NCBI GenBank assembly: GCA_964528035.1
Contig: CAZGQY010000075.1
Location: 1-18,210, forward strand
Reading direction: 5' to 3'
Length of the DNA stretch: 18,210 nt
Source: CAZGQY01 sp964528035
GTDB lineage: Bacteria; Pseudomonadota; Gammaproteobacteria; Methylococcales; UBA1147
Part shown: piece by piece, positions 1-9,200 of the stretch
Numbering within the stretch: the first letter of the stretch is position 1
Layout: every line of letters starts with the position of its first letter
Translations under genes and position numbers: made by a program
The notes under the pieces: generated by a model
What the model was told of the DNA's origin: nothing
The model's input: the letters and a program-made list of their open reading frames with translations, nothing else
The model's database searches: none

Positions 1-856
1 TAAATTTGGCATCTATAGATTCCTATTTACGGTTGACGGCCGAAAATTTTCGACATTATTATGAGTTTAAATTCAACTCGTTTATTTCTGAGCTCATATT
101 AATTTGTATTGAGCTGAGGCTAAATAAATAAAAAAGCTACCGTCAATTGCCTCTCCAATAATGAAGGATGCGTTGAACACAATAAAAAAAGGGAAAACGA
201 CGGGAACTCCATGCTTTGCGGTCGTCCCGATAGTCCTTTCATGGCGTCGCGGCGGGCACGGCAAAAGACGATGATAGACTTGATGTCGTGTTCTGCTGGG
301 AACCGAGTAGGGTGGTTTGAAAAGAGTGGATTCCTTGTGGCAGTATTTCAGGAGCTTTCCTTTTAGAAAATTAATGAAAATATAAAGGATACTGGCATTT
401 ATTAGTATAGTAAAATAGGATAAAACGATTCATATAATCGTAAAATACGATGCATTTGAAGTTATGGGATTTAGTCCACAGCTGCCAGCCATGGAAAGCA
501 AACGCGACGGTGGGTAGTCCGCGCCAGGCGCAAGTCATAATGGCAACCCTTCGTGCGGAGCGCCAGAGGGGACATAAAATAACATTCGAAATACCGTTCC
601 ACCATTTGAAGCAGTCCTGGTGTAGCGTTTACAAAGTATTATGTGGAGCCGTGACGCACGAGGTTACGACTCGCTTAGGAGCGAGGTTTTAATAATATGG
701 GAAAGATTGACGCAGGATAATTGTTTGTCTTCAAGGCGTAGCAACAGGCGCATAGCAGGGCTACGCAACTGTTGCTGCAACGCAGAAGACGGACAATAAG
801 ACAAGTCAAGATTCATGTATTATTGAATCCTCGCTCCTTACTCAGTATTTCTTTTT
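1..856. other. Intergenic region without a convincing gene
   Basis: I see no recognisable protein in this stretch on either strand. Two short plus-strand reading frames exist, 211-366 (51 codons) and 450-692 (80 codons). Neither has a good ribosome binding site or resembles a family I know, and the second runs into the left arm of a large palindrome, so I do not call them genes. A TATAAT at 433-438 lies just before the second frame but has no convincing -35 box. Small perfect palindromes occur, for example CGAAAATTTTCG at 41-52. The one strong structure is the imperfect palindrome at 677-838, listed separately. The left part may be decayed coding or mobile DNA, but nothing identifies it. Confidence 0.6.
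677..838. repeat. 162-bp imperfect palindrome (MITE-like or structured RNA element)
   Basis: The two halves pair along almost the whole length. The outer stem joins 677-697 to 818-838 in register with one mismatch and one G-T pair, starting with the terminal inverted repeat AGGAGCGAGG / CCTCGCTCCT. Inside it, 707-711 pairs with 805-809. Then 720-732 pairs with 785-797 (13 pairs, two of them G-T), 736-739 with 780-783, and 740-747 with 769-776. A small tip hairpin forms around TAGC 753-756 and GCTA 760-763. The element lies 18 bp beyond the nhaR stop codon. A miniature inverted-repeat element, an integron-type recombination site or a large structured RNA or terminator are all possible. No clear target-site duplication or attC core boxes are visible at its ends. 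Confidence 0.7.
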
Positions 857-1801
857 TTAGTCTGCTTCCTTAGTTAGGCTTTGCTCGTGAGTAGTCTCCA
901 ACACATCAAACAATCCCGCCTGGGCATTTTCGAGGATGGCCAGCACGGCCGGATGCTTCAATTTTCGTTGCGCGGAAACCGCGTAAAACCGCTCGCGCAC
1001 CGTATCGATTCGGCCAATTATTTCGGCACCGTACTGATAGCGGATCTCTGTTTCCACAGCGACTGGGGCGACAAACAGTCCTACTCCTGCTCTGGCAAAG
1101 GTCTTGAGTAATGCGCTGTCCTCGATTTCCGCTCGGATGTTGGGGCACAGACCCTCGGAATCAAACCACTGATCCAGAGAGCGTCGCAACGCTGTACTCA
1201 ACGTCGGTAGCAGCATCGGCGCACCGTTGAGGGAAGATGGGAAGTTTGCGCGGTAGCGCATAGCCATTTCGTGTATGCCAAACACGGCGACACCGGATTC
1301 TCCTAAAAGATGGTTGAATGTGCGGGTTCCGGTCGAAGGAGTAGCAGGTATATCCGACAATACCAAATCAAGGCTGTGCAGTGATATTTCTGCCAATAAG
1401 CGCTCAGCTTTATCTTCGTAGCATACAACCTGCACCGGATCAGGCAGGCACAATACCGGTTCGATCAGGCGATAAGCGATCAGTTTTGGAAGGGCATCCG
1501 CCATACCGATGTTGAGCCGCAGCCCCCGTCCGCTAGCATTTCCCTTAAGGGTGTTGGTCAGTTCCCGCCCAAGTGCAAAAATCTCCTCCGCGTAATGGAA
1601 TACGGTGCGACCGACATCTGTAAGCACCAACTTACGCCGATCTCTGTTAAATAGCTTTTCCCCAATCGCCCGCTCGAATACCGCCAGCTGGCCGCTGATG
1701 GTGGGTTGTGCCAGGTGCAGTTTTTCGCATGCCCGTGTGATACCGCCTTCCTTCGCAACGATCCAGAAATAGTATAAATGCTGGTAGTTCAGTCGCTCCA
1801 T
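857..1801 (-). CDS. nhaR: LysR-family transcriptional regulator, NhaR-like
   Basis: This is a cytoplasmic DNA-binding regulator of 314 residues, the usual LysR-family length. The N-terminal winged helix-turn-helix (about residues 5-65) begins NYQHLYYFWIVAKEGGI, very close to the start of E. coli NhaR as I recall it. The rest is a LysR effector-binding domain with the NhaR-like stretches NIGMADALPK and LVLSDIP, and the closing HPAVLAI. NhaR activates the Na+/H+ antiporter gene nhaA in response to sodium and also controls other stress genes. No nhaA is present in the window, so its target here is unknown. The ATG has only a weak GTGG before it. The gene faces away from a broken toxin gene, and an inverted repeat at 1832-1879 lies in the shared upstream region. 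Confidence 0.85.
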   Translation of the reverse strand: MERLNYQHLYYFWIVAKEGGITRACEKLHLAQPTISGQLAVFERAIGEKLFNRDRRKLVLTDVGRTVFHYAEEIFALGRELTNTLKGNASGRGLRLNIGMADALPKLIAYRLIEPVLCLPDPVQVVCYEDKAERLLAEISLHSLDLVLSDIPATPSTGTRTFNHLLGESGVAVFGIHEMAMRYRANFPSSLNGAPMLLPTLSTALRRSLDQWFDSEGLCPNIRAEIEDSALLKTFARAGVGLFVAPVAVETEIRYQYGAEIIGRIDTVRERFYAVSAQRKLKHPAVLAILENAQAGLFDVLETTHEQSLTKEAD

Positions 1802-1831
1802 ACCACAAATAACATCGTATATAATAATGTT

Positions 1832-1879
1832 GGCTCTGTTCGCGTCTGTTGATGGTAGCCAATAAACGTGAACAGAGTC
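1832..1879 (+). promoter_or_regulatory. Inverted repeat followed by T-run in the divergent intergenic region
   Basis: Arms 1832-1844 (GGCTCTGTTCGCG) and 1867-1879 (CGTGAACAGAGTC) can pair over 13 positions with two G-T pairs, around a 22-base loop. On the plus strand the right arm is followed at once by TTTTT (1880-1884) and then by the AAAAGGA ribosome binding site of the toxin-like frame at 1902. It could be a terminator or attenuator in front of that frame, a remnant terminator of a lost upstream gene, or a regulator-binding site for the divergent nhaR. The sequence alone does not decide between these. Confidence 0.4.
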
Positions 1880-1901
1880 TTTTTAAAAGGATATTGCTCT
1901 C

Positions 1902-2234
1902 ATGGAAACCGCTAAATTTACACCAATCTCCAAAACCGATTTGAAAGAAATCAAAGATTTTATGGCGCAGGTTTGCCTAAAACCAGTATCTCGATATATG
2001 GGGATACTGAAACAAAAATGCAATGTGCCGGTAAGTCCTCCAGGGCTTGGTGTGTCTCGGGAAGAATATTGCGGCTTGTATAAGTTCCCAATCGAAAACT
2101 TTTTGATTTTCTACAGACCATAAAAAACAGGTATTGAGGTCATCCGCATCTTCGCCTGTAGCCGCGAGATTGAGACTATCCTGAATTTAAAAACTGAGCA
2201 GATTACAAACAATCTATTCACATCGTTCCAATAA
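1902..2234 (+). pseudogene. RelE/ParE-type toxin, interrupted by an in-frame stop
   Basis: Toxins of this family are ribosome-dependent nucleases or gyrase poisons of about 95-105 residues, normally encoded after an antitoxin. The frame starts at ATG 1902, behind a good AAAAGGA, and reads FTPISKTDLKEIKDFMAQ, then PGLGVSREEYCGLYKFP and IENFLIFYRP, which are typical ParE-like positions. It then hits TAA at 2121-2123. Without changing frame, the next codons read KTGIEVIRIFACSREIETIL, which is the expected C-terminal strand of the family. The normal spacing between FYRP and GIE is kept, so one sense codon has become a stop. The extended frame ends at TAA 2232-2234 and overlaps the end of the next gene by 21 bp. 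No antitoxin gene is visible upstream, so it is an orphan. It is probably a dying gene; readthrough or a functional truncated protein are less likely. Confidence 0.7.
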
Positions 2235-4643
2235 TGTACTCATTTCTGCAGCAGACAAAGGTTTACTGAAGTAATTCCCTTGTGCATAGTCGCAGCCTAG
2301 TTCCGTGAGTATTGTCAATTGCTCTTTAGCCTCGACGCCTTCCGCCACAACTTCTAAATTTAGCCCGTGTGCCATGGCAATAGCCGCGTTAATCAACTCT
2401 TTGTCACGCGGATCAATTGTAATATCGTTAATAAAACTGCGATCAATCTTAAGTACATTAAAAGGGTAGCTGCGCAGATAACTCAGCGAAGAATATCCAG
2501 TGCCAAAATCATCCATTGCGATACTCAGACCCAGATTACTCAATGCTGCCAGAGCTTTTTCTACATCCCTGTGACCGCTCATTAATACGCCCTCGGTTAT
2601 CTCCAATTCAACAGAAGTAGCCAAAATACCAGTTTGTTTAATGGTTTCTTCAATAACGCTCACTAACTCCGGGTCACGGAACTGACAGGGTGACAGGTTG
2701 ACCGCTATATGGAAATTATCGGTGAGACTTCGTTGCCAGTGAACCGTCTTATTCAGTGCCTCAGTCAATACAAATTGCCCTAATCGTGTAATCAGGCCGG
2801 TTTGTTCAGCAACCGGGATAAATTCCTTGGGTGATACATGACCCAGCGCCGGATTATACCAGCGGAGCAGCGCTTCTGCGCCGATAATCCTGCAGCTTTT
2901 AATATCAATTTTAGATTGGTAGAGAACTTCAAATTCACCGCGATCAAGTGCGCCGCATATCTGTGTTTCGAGCGCAAGTCTGCGGGATACCTCGTGGTTC
3001 ATGCTCTCGGTAAAATAGGAATAGGTATTACCCCCCTGCTTCTTTGCGTGATACATAGCAGAATCAGCATTACGCAACAGTTCTGAAGCATCGTCACCGT
3101 TCTCTGGATAGAGAGCAATTCCAATGCTTGCAGTCAAAATCAATCCTCTGTTATTGATTGTAAAAGGGGTTCTAAATTGATTGAGTAATTCGTCTACTAT
3201 GGGTTTTGCGTCGATGTAATTTGTAAGTCCATGTAGCAATAAAATAAATTCATCCCCACCAAGTCGCCCCACGGTATCTTCCGTACGGACTATATGGCGT
3301 AATCGATTAGCGGCATCAATAAGAAGCTTATCTCCTGTTTCGTGGCCCAGAGTATCATTCACTTTCTTAAAGTCATCCAGATCAAGAAATAATACGGCAA
3401 TTTTATTATCACAGCGCTGGGCTTCCGTTAGAAGATGGGAGAGACGATCTAATGAGTGGAATCGGTTGGGTAAGTTTGTGAGGTGATCGTAATGAGCCTG
3501 GTGTAAAATTATTTTTTCACCTTGTATCCGTTTGGCTACATCCTGCTGCAAATTTTTGTTTACCTTTTGCAGTTGTTTTGCAGTGACCTTGTTTTTGTGT
3601 ATTTCATCTTCCAGTCTATGACGCTGCCATTGATTTTCCAGGGTGGTCGCAACCGAGTTTGCGAGCGTTTGTATAAAGGGTTCATAGACTTCAAATCGTT
3701 TTTCTTCATCCACTTCTACATGCAAATGTCCGTATAGATGGTTTGCTGTTATACACGGGAAGGAATATGTATCATCATTTTTCGTAACAGTTCGAAACGG
3801 TGAGAGGTTATTAAATTTGGTTTGCTCGCCACCCTTGGATGTTTGTGTAAAATTTTCCACAGGGGTGGATTGTGTATTGTCGGTAAATTCAGCGGTACAT
3901 TGTCGGGTACCGGGTACGTTTTTTACCGCACTACTGACGAAATCGCCAATTTTTTGTGTGCATGAAAAGGCATACAGCAGACTTTGAACCAACATCAGTT
4001 CTGCAATAATCTGGTTATTTATCGGTGAGATTGGTATTACGTTGGGTTGGTTCCGGAACGGCGATTTAAAGAATGGATTATTCAGAATTTGCCCGTTAAC
4101 CAGTAGCATCGGATGAATTCTAAGAATATCCAAAATGGTTTCGCCATCGAATAGATTCAGATCATACTGACATAATATCGTTGACGGATAATCTTTGACC
4201 CATTCGTTTAACAGTAATTCGTACTCGATAAGACGTTCTGATCCCGGCCATCCGCGATTCACCCACGACATTTCTCCAGTTCCTGCAAAACTACGATAGC
4301 CCTTCTCCACTGAGATCCTTTGTAAATCAAGTATATGCGTCACCATATCTTCAGGGGCGAAGTTTCCAAAAGGGCTATAGACCTGTTTGGAATTCAGGAT
4401 ATTAAACTGGCCATAAGATTCTTCTGAACAATTCGCCGGACGAAATGGAAGCCATTCAAGCGCCGAAGATACATGAGTATCTGCGACGTAAAGGAACATA
4501 TCGTTTTGTGCCAGAGAATTCTTAATGAAATGTTTGATTGAAGTGCGGCGCTCGCGTTCATCGCTGAAGATGATACAGGCATGACTGCCTTTGAGATGGG
4601 GACAGTGGGCCTTTTGGTAAATGCTGCTTTCAGAGTAATCCAT
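2214..4643 (-). CDS. MEDS-GGDEF-EAL protein (c-di-GMP synthesis/degradation)
   Basis: An 809-residue signalling protein with no obvious membrane segment, so probably cytoplasmic. Residues about 15-195 resemble the MEDS sensory domain first noted in DcmR-type regulators (HACIIFSDERE, then MFLYVAD). Residues about 205-340 look GAF-like, followed by a helical, probably coiled-coil stretch (340-380). The GGDEF domain (about 383-545) keeps GGDEF at 462-466 and an inhibitory-site RTED five residues before it, so cyclase activity and product inhibition are both plausible. The EAL domain (about 555-805) keeps EALLRW, ELEITE, DDFGTGYSS, KIDRSF, VAEGVE and the QGNYFSKP end, which is the set expected of an active c-di-GMP phosphodiesterase. 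Which activity dominates cannot be read from the sequence. It appears to be transcribed alone, with a promoter-like sequence just upstream. Confidence 0.9.
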   Translation of the reverse strand: MDYSESSIYQKAHCPHLKGSHACIIFSDERERRTSIKHFIKNSLAQNDMFLYVADTHVSSALEWLPFRPANCSEESYGQFNILNSKQVYSPFGNFAPEDMVTHILDLQRISVEKGYRSFAGTGEMSWVNRGWPGSERLIEYELLLNEWVKDYPSTILCQYDLNLFDGETILDILRIHPMLLVNGQILNNPFFKSPFRNQPNVIPISPINNQIIAELMLVQSLLYAFSCTQKIGDFVSSAVKNVPGTRQCTAEFTDNTQSTPVENFTQTSKGGEQTKFNNLSPFRTVTKNDDTYSFPCITANHLYGHLHVEVDEEKRFEVYEPFIQTLANSVATTLENQWQRHRLEDEIHKNKVTAKQLQKVNKNLQQDVAKRIQGEKIILHQAHYDHLTNLPNRFHSLDRLSHLLTEAQRCDNKIAVLFLDLDDFKKVNDTLGHETGDKLLIDAANRLRHIVRTEDTVGRLGGDEFILLLHGLTNYIDAKPIVDELLNQFRTPFTINNRGLILTASIGIALYPENGDDASELLRNADSAMYHAKKQGGNTYSYFTESMNHEVSRRLALETQICGALDRGEFEVLYQSKIDIKSCRIIGAEALLRWYNPALGHVSPKEFIPVAEQTGLITRLGQFVLTEALNKTVHWQRSLTDNFHIAVNLSPCQFRDPELVSVIEETIKQTGILATSVELEITEGVLMSGHRDVEKALAALSNLGLSIAMDDFGTGYSSLSYLRSYPFNVLKIDRSFINDITIDPRDKELINAAIAMAHGLNLEVVAEGVEAKEQLTILTELGCDYAQGNYFSKPLSAAEMSTLLERCE

Positions 4644-4679
4644 AACTATCGGAAAAGCTAAATATTTACTGAGACTATA

Positions 4680-4709
4680 ATTATAAGTTATCTTGGATCA
4701 CAGCGTCAT
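4680..4709 (-). promoter_or_regulatory. Predicted sigma70 promoter of the MEDS-GGDEF-EAL gene
   Basis: On the minus strand there is a perfect TATAAT (4680-4685) and, 18 bp upstream, ATGACG (4704-4709), which matches TTGACA at four positions. Transcription would start about 30 bp before the ATG at 4643. The rest of the gap up to the glutathione reductase stop is AT-rich and shows nothing else I can name. Predicted by eye only. Confidence 0.4.
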
Positions 4710-4807
4710 TAAAATCCGATAAAAAACTAAAGTCTCAATACATCAATAGGGTTAATATTTAATTTATAGTCGTTTTTTGGCTTAATACAATTGAATATCC
4801 TTATTAA

Positions 4808-6157
4808 TTAATAAGGTATTCTCATAGTGACAAATTCTTCAGCGGCAGTCGGATGAATACCAATGGTAGAATCGAAAATGGCCTTGGTAGCGCCCGCTCG
4901 AATGGCTATGGCCATACCCTGGATGATTTCACCCGCATCGGAACCGACCATATGTATACCAAGGATTTGTTCTGTGCTGCGTCTAACCAGCATTTTCATT
5001 AAAGTCTTTTCATTGATACCGGATAAGCTGTGTTTCATCGGTTTGAAAATGGACTTATAACAATCAACATCGTCGAAACGATTTCTTGCTTCGGATTCGG
5101 TTAATCCAACTGTAGCGATATTAGGTTGACTAAATACTGCTGTTGGAATATTGTCATAATCGACTGTTTTTGGTTGCTCAGAATATAGTTTACTGACCAG
5201 TGCCATGGCTTCTGCAGTAGCAACGGGTGTCAGGTTGATGCGGTTGGTCACATCACCCAGGGCAAAAACTGAAGGTATATTGGTTTGATAATTTTTATCA
5301 ATTATTACCGCGCCGTCTGAATCAAGTTTTACGCCAAGCTGTTCAAGACCTAAACCGGCAGTATTCGGCTTTCGGCCCGTGGCATACATGACAAAATCGG
5401 TTTCTATCGCATGGTCATTTTGATCAAGTGCAAGATAATGACCATTCTTTTGTTCAATTGTCTCAATGCGTGTGTCGAACAGGATATTAATTCCTTTTTT
5501 CAGCATTTCAGAAGCAATAAAATCTCTGATGTCCTGGTCGAATCCTCTAAGTAGCTTATTGCCGCGATAGCAAAGTGTTGTTGCAACACCCAGTCCGTGC
5601 ATAATGCCAGCAAATTCAACCGCTATATATCCTGCTCCGACAATCAATATTCGTTTCGGGAGTGAATCCAGCGTGAAAATTTCATTTGAACTCGCAATAT
5701 ACTGCTTTCCGGGAATATCGGGTACCGATGGCCAACCACCAGTAGCAATTAATACGCGTTCACAACTAAAATCCTGCTCACCCACGCGTACAGTGTTGGC
5801 ATCGATTAAACGGGCTTTGCCGTTGATCAATTTAACGCCGGAATTTACCAGCAAATTCTCATAAACGCCTTGCAATCGTTGAATTTCCTTATTCTTTTGA
5901 CTCATTAAATGAGACCAATCGAATTGTGGGTTGTTTTCTAACCATCCGAAGCCTTGCGCGGCAAGAAATTCTTCACGATAGTGTGATGCATAGACGAATA
6001 GTTTTTTAGGGACACATCCAACATTAACGCAGGTCCCCCCTAAATAAAGATCTTCGGCAATCGCAACCCGCACATTAAGGCCAGCAGCGGTACGTGCTGC
6101 ACGAACCCCTCCGGAGCCTGCGCCAATTACAAAAAGGTCATAGTCGTAATCAATCAT
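4808..6157 (-). CDS. gor: Glutathione-disulfide reductase
   Basis: A cytoplasmic FAD flavoenzyme that reduces oxidised glutathione with NADPH to keep the thiol pool reduced. From ATG 6157 it has 449 residues, against 450 for the E. coli enzyme as I recall it. It opens with the FAD-binding GAGSGG (12-17), then the redox-active pair Cys43/Cys48 in GGTCVNVGCVPKK. The second nucleotide-binding fold is GAGYIAVEFAG (174-184). Arg198 and Arg204 sit where E. coli Gor binds the NADPH 2'-phosphate. It closes with the FAD motif FALGDV and the catalytic HPTAAEE (His435, Glu440). The frame extends upstream to 6211, but those 18 residues do not resemble the family, so the internal ATG before IDYDYDLFVIGAG is preferred. 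It follows the biosynthetic operon after a 94-bp gap and is probably an independent housekeeping gene. Confidence 0.94.
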   Translation of the reverse strand: MIDYDYDLFVIGAGSGGVRAARTAAGLNVRVAIAEDLYLGGTCVNVGCVPKKLFVYASHYREEFLAAQGFGWLENNPQFDWSHLMSQKNKEIQRLQGVYENLLVNSGVKLINGKARLIDANTVRVGEQDFSCERVLIATGGWPSVPDIPGKQYIASSNEIFTLDSLPKRILIVGAGYIAVEFAGIMHGLGVATTLCYRGNKLLRGFDQDIRDFIASEMLKKGINILFDTRIETIEQKNGHYLALDQNDHAIETDFVMYATGRKPNTAGLGLEQLGVKLDSDGAVIIDKNYQTNIPSVFALGDVTNRINLTPVATAEAMALVSKLYSEQPKTVDYDNIPTAVFSQPNIATVGLTESEARNRFDDVDCYKSIFKPMKHSLSGINEKTLMKMLVRRSTEQILGIHMVGSDAGEIIQGMAIAIRAGATKAIFDSTIGIHPTAAEEFVTMRIPY

Positions 6158-6251
6158 ATACAATCCATATATGTTTATTAAACAGGTTTTGGGTTTTTCA
6201 AGAACAAACAACCTATTGCTTGCATTATCAAATAAAAGATTCGCTGAATAG

Positions 6252-9200
6252 CTACGGTATATCTAATAAAGCGACTGTTTGTCTGCGAATTGTTCTAAGC
6301 GACTCATTGTCGAACTGTTGTGTGACTTCGGTGATAATAACCTGCCTAATCGGCTCGTTGCCAGCAAATAGGGGCTGATCTGACATAAACCAAAATTGTG
6401 CCGGTGGCCCTAGGCCTTTTAGGGAAAAAACTTTATCCTGAGTTTGATTCCAGTTGTTGATATAGCGACGCAAAAACGCGTAATGGCTGTTGGCTCGCGC
6501 TGCATTATAACGATTATCTCCTAATTCTTTTTCCAATGTCAGTACTTGATCTGTGCTCAGGGGTTCAATTAATTTATCAGCGACTTCTCGGTTGAAGGAA
6601 ACTCCATATGGACCGGCAAGAAATTTGTGTTCTTTGATAAGATATGAAAAGGAAGACAGGGTAAAAACATCACCGTAGGGTTCAAAAAACCTCGGTGATA
6701 GTGGGTATTGTTTGCCGCTTTTACCGATTGCTGTATATTTGGTCGTATAGCTCAGACGGGTATCAAACCAACCGAGAGGCCACGGCGAAGCCCAATGACT
6801 GGCAAACCCGATCAAGAGTACAGAAACGATCAGGTGGTTAGAGTCAAAAATAAGATAATCCGTGTTACTACCTGTTTTCAGCAGTATTGTGATCAGCGCC
6901 AGATTCAGCAGAATCCAGGGCCAGAATAAAAAGCCATACATGGCGAAAACACCAAGATGAAACAAGCTTAGACAAAGCAAAAGAAACACAGCGAAATTGC
7001 GATGCAGAAAAAATAACAAACAACCTGCTTCGATGAGCAATACAAAAACCTGCATAGGCAAGTCTATAGCATCCAGCCAATGGGCATATTCGATGACTAC
7101 GGAAGGATCGAGTATTGCTAGCCATCCATGTGCGTATGCGGCCAAAAGCGCATGGCTTAAATGCCCATAGCTAAGCCAATCCAGCTCAATTTTCGCCAGC
7201 GCGGCTTCCCAGTAGGCGCCGACCAATAAACATCCAGCCAGAAAAAACAAATCATCGCAACGCCTGCGACCCACCATACCCTGTAATGCCCAGCCTGCAG
7301 CAAACAGATTGAGTATCTTTATCACCTGCAGCTTGTGCGCCAATATACTTCCTCCTATTGCAGGGGTTACCCATTGCCACATAAACAGATAGCATAAAAC
7401 GATAAAGGGATAAATAAATACTGGCCGCCACCACAGTAGTGGTACTAGAATGAATATTGATAAGCGATCCATTAAATAGGTCTGGCCAAAATAAAAATTG
7501 TATCCCTGGCAGACAAATGCCCAGGCCATAATGCTGGCCAGAAAAACAATAAATCCGCGAATCAATTGACTTGATGGCATCACTTGCCAGGAAGCAACTA
7601 AATTGCCATAACGGATAAGAAATACAGACAGAAAAATAACGAACACCAGCTTGAAGATTTCTAAATTCTTTAGCAGTATCCACAATAACCAGGGTTGCTG
7701 ATAGGCCGATTCCGATAAATGAGTAATCTGGCTGACAAAGCGCTCAAACAAAATATAAGCAAGCAATAACAAGCTCACGCGAGCACATAAATGAAGAAAT
7801 GGACGTCGCTCGATAAAAGTGATGAGAGTTGCTGGAATCACCGATAGACCGTTTACGCTGGTTTGATTGGCATTCATTGGTTGTTGCTTCACACCGGTGG
7901 TGCAATTCTTTGATTCATTCCCATCGGCGACATTAAAAGGTCTGTTTTTGATACTCAAGAATAAACGATTCAGCCGGAGTTTTTTATTAATATACTCAAT
8001 AACAATTTTTTCAGCGCCGTCCGGGTAATGGCAGAGTCGCCATAGTAATAGCAAACTGGCAATATACGCCAAACAGCCAAGCAGTGCATAACAGAACAGC
8101 TGTATTATCGGTGCGAGATTCTGCATGAGTGTCTGCTGTGCCGCAAGAACAATAAGCAACATAGACATGCTGGCAATAACAATTCGCCAAATCCCTTTAA
8201 TCAGCGGTTTTACTGAAAGTTTTAATACTCTTAACGTTGCCATCAAACTAATCAAAAATAGCAAACTATTGCAGATACCTAATGCCCAGGCACCACCGGA
8301 TATACCCGCATGCAGATTTGCCCAGAGGAAGCCTGGTAGCAATATTAAAACGCCCAGGCCGTATAAACGTGAAATAAGTCGTGTACGCCCCAGTGACAAT
8401 AATAACGGACTTAGATTGGCCATAGCGACTGAACTGAGGCCGTAGAGTACAAGAATCTGAACCAATGGAATGGTTTCTAACCATTTGTCACCCAATAACA
8501 CTCGAACCAGTGGTTCGGCCACCAACCCGGTACCAAGACTGCAGGGCATACCGATGAGTAATATAATACCCAGGCCATCGATAAACGCAGTTTTCATCCG
8601 CGCCAGGTCGTTACTTATTTTTGAATAGCCCGGTAACAAAACCTGACGGATCGGAGCCACCAGTTCGCTGGTGGCCAGTGTCGATATTTCATAGGCCACA
8701 GTGTACAAGCCGAGCGTCTGGGCATTTAATAATTTTCCAACAATAAGCGTGTCAGCACGAACGTAAACGAAGCCAAGCAGGTTACTTAACATCAACCATT
8801 TGCTAAAATTAAATATTTCACGTCCGTGGGTAAGGCAAAAATTTGGACGGTAACTATGCATCAGATAGCTGAGAGCGAAATTCAATGCGTAACCACTGAT
8901 GATCCCAGTGACCAGAGCCCAATAGCTGCGGTAGATATAGGCTACAGATACCGTGACAAGAAATGCGCCAAACTTACTTATTGCAAGCAGTAGAAATTCT
9001 TTGTCAAATTGCAGGTGTTTGCGAAAATTGATGACGCCGACATTCTGTAATCCGAGCAGTACACTGCCACCAGCAAGCGCCTGTAAAACCTCCACCAGTC
9101 GGGGCTCGTCAAAAAACAACGAGGCCGGGTAAGCAAGCGGCAGTAAAATAAAAGCGGTGATAACCCCCCGGATAACACTTAAAGTCCAAACAGTATTGTA

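Noticed and set aside
211..366. Plus-strand frame of 51 codons
   Set aside because: No ribosome binding site at proper distance and no recognisable sequence.
450..692. Plus-strand frame of 80 codons with a TATAAT upstream
   Set aside because: No family resemblance, no ribosome binding site, and its 3' end lies inside the left arm of the palindrome; composition does not look like protein-coding DNA.
873..879. GTTAGGC, matching the integron attC core consensus, next to the palindrome
   Set aside because: It lies inside nhaR codons, 34 bp outside the palindrome, and there is no matching core box at the left end; likely chance.
4799..4816. Perfect palindrome CCTTATTAATTAATAAGG over the gor stop codon as a terminator
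   Set aside because: The stem is almost all A-T and no T-run follows on either strand.
6158..6211. Upstream extension of the glutathione reductase frame
   Set aside because: The extra 18 residues do not fit the family; the ATG at 6157 gives the standard N-terminus and length.
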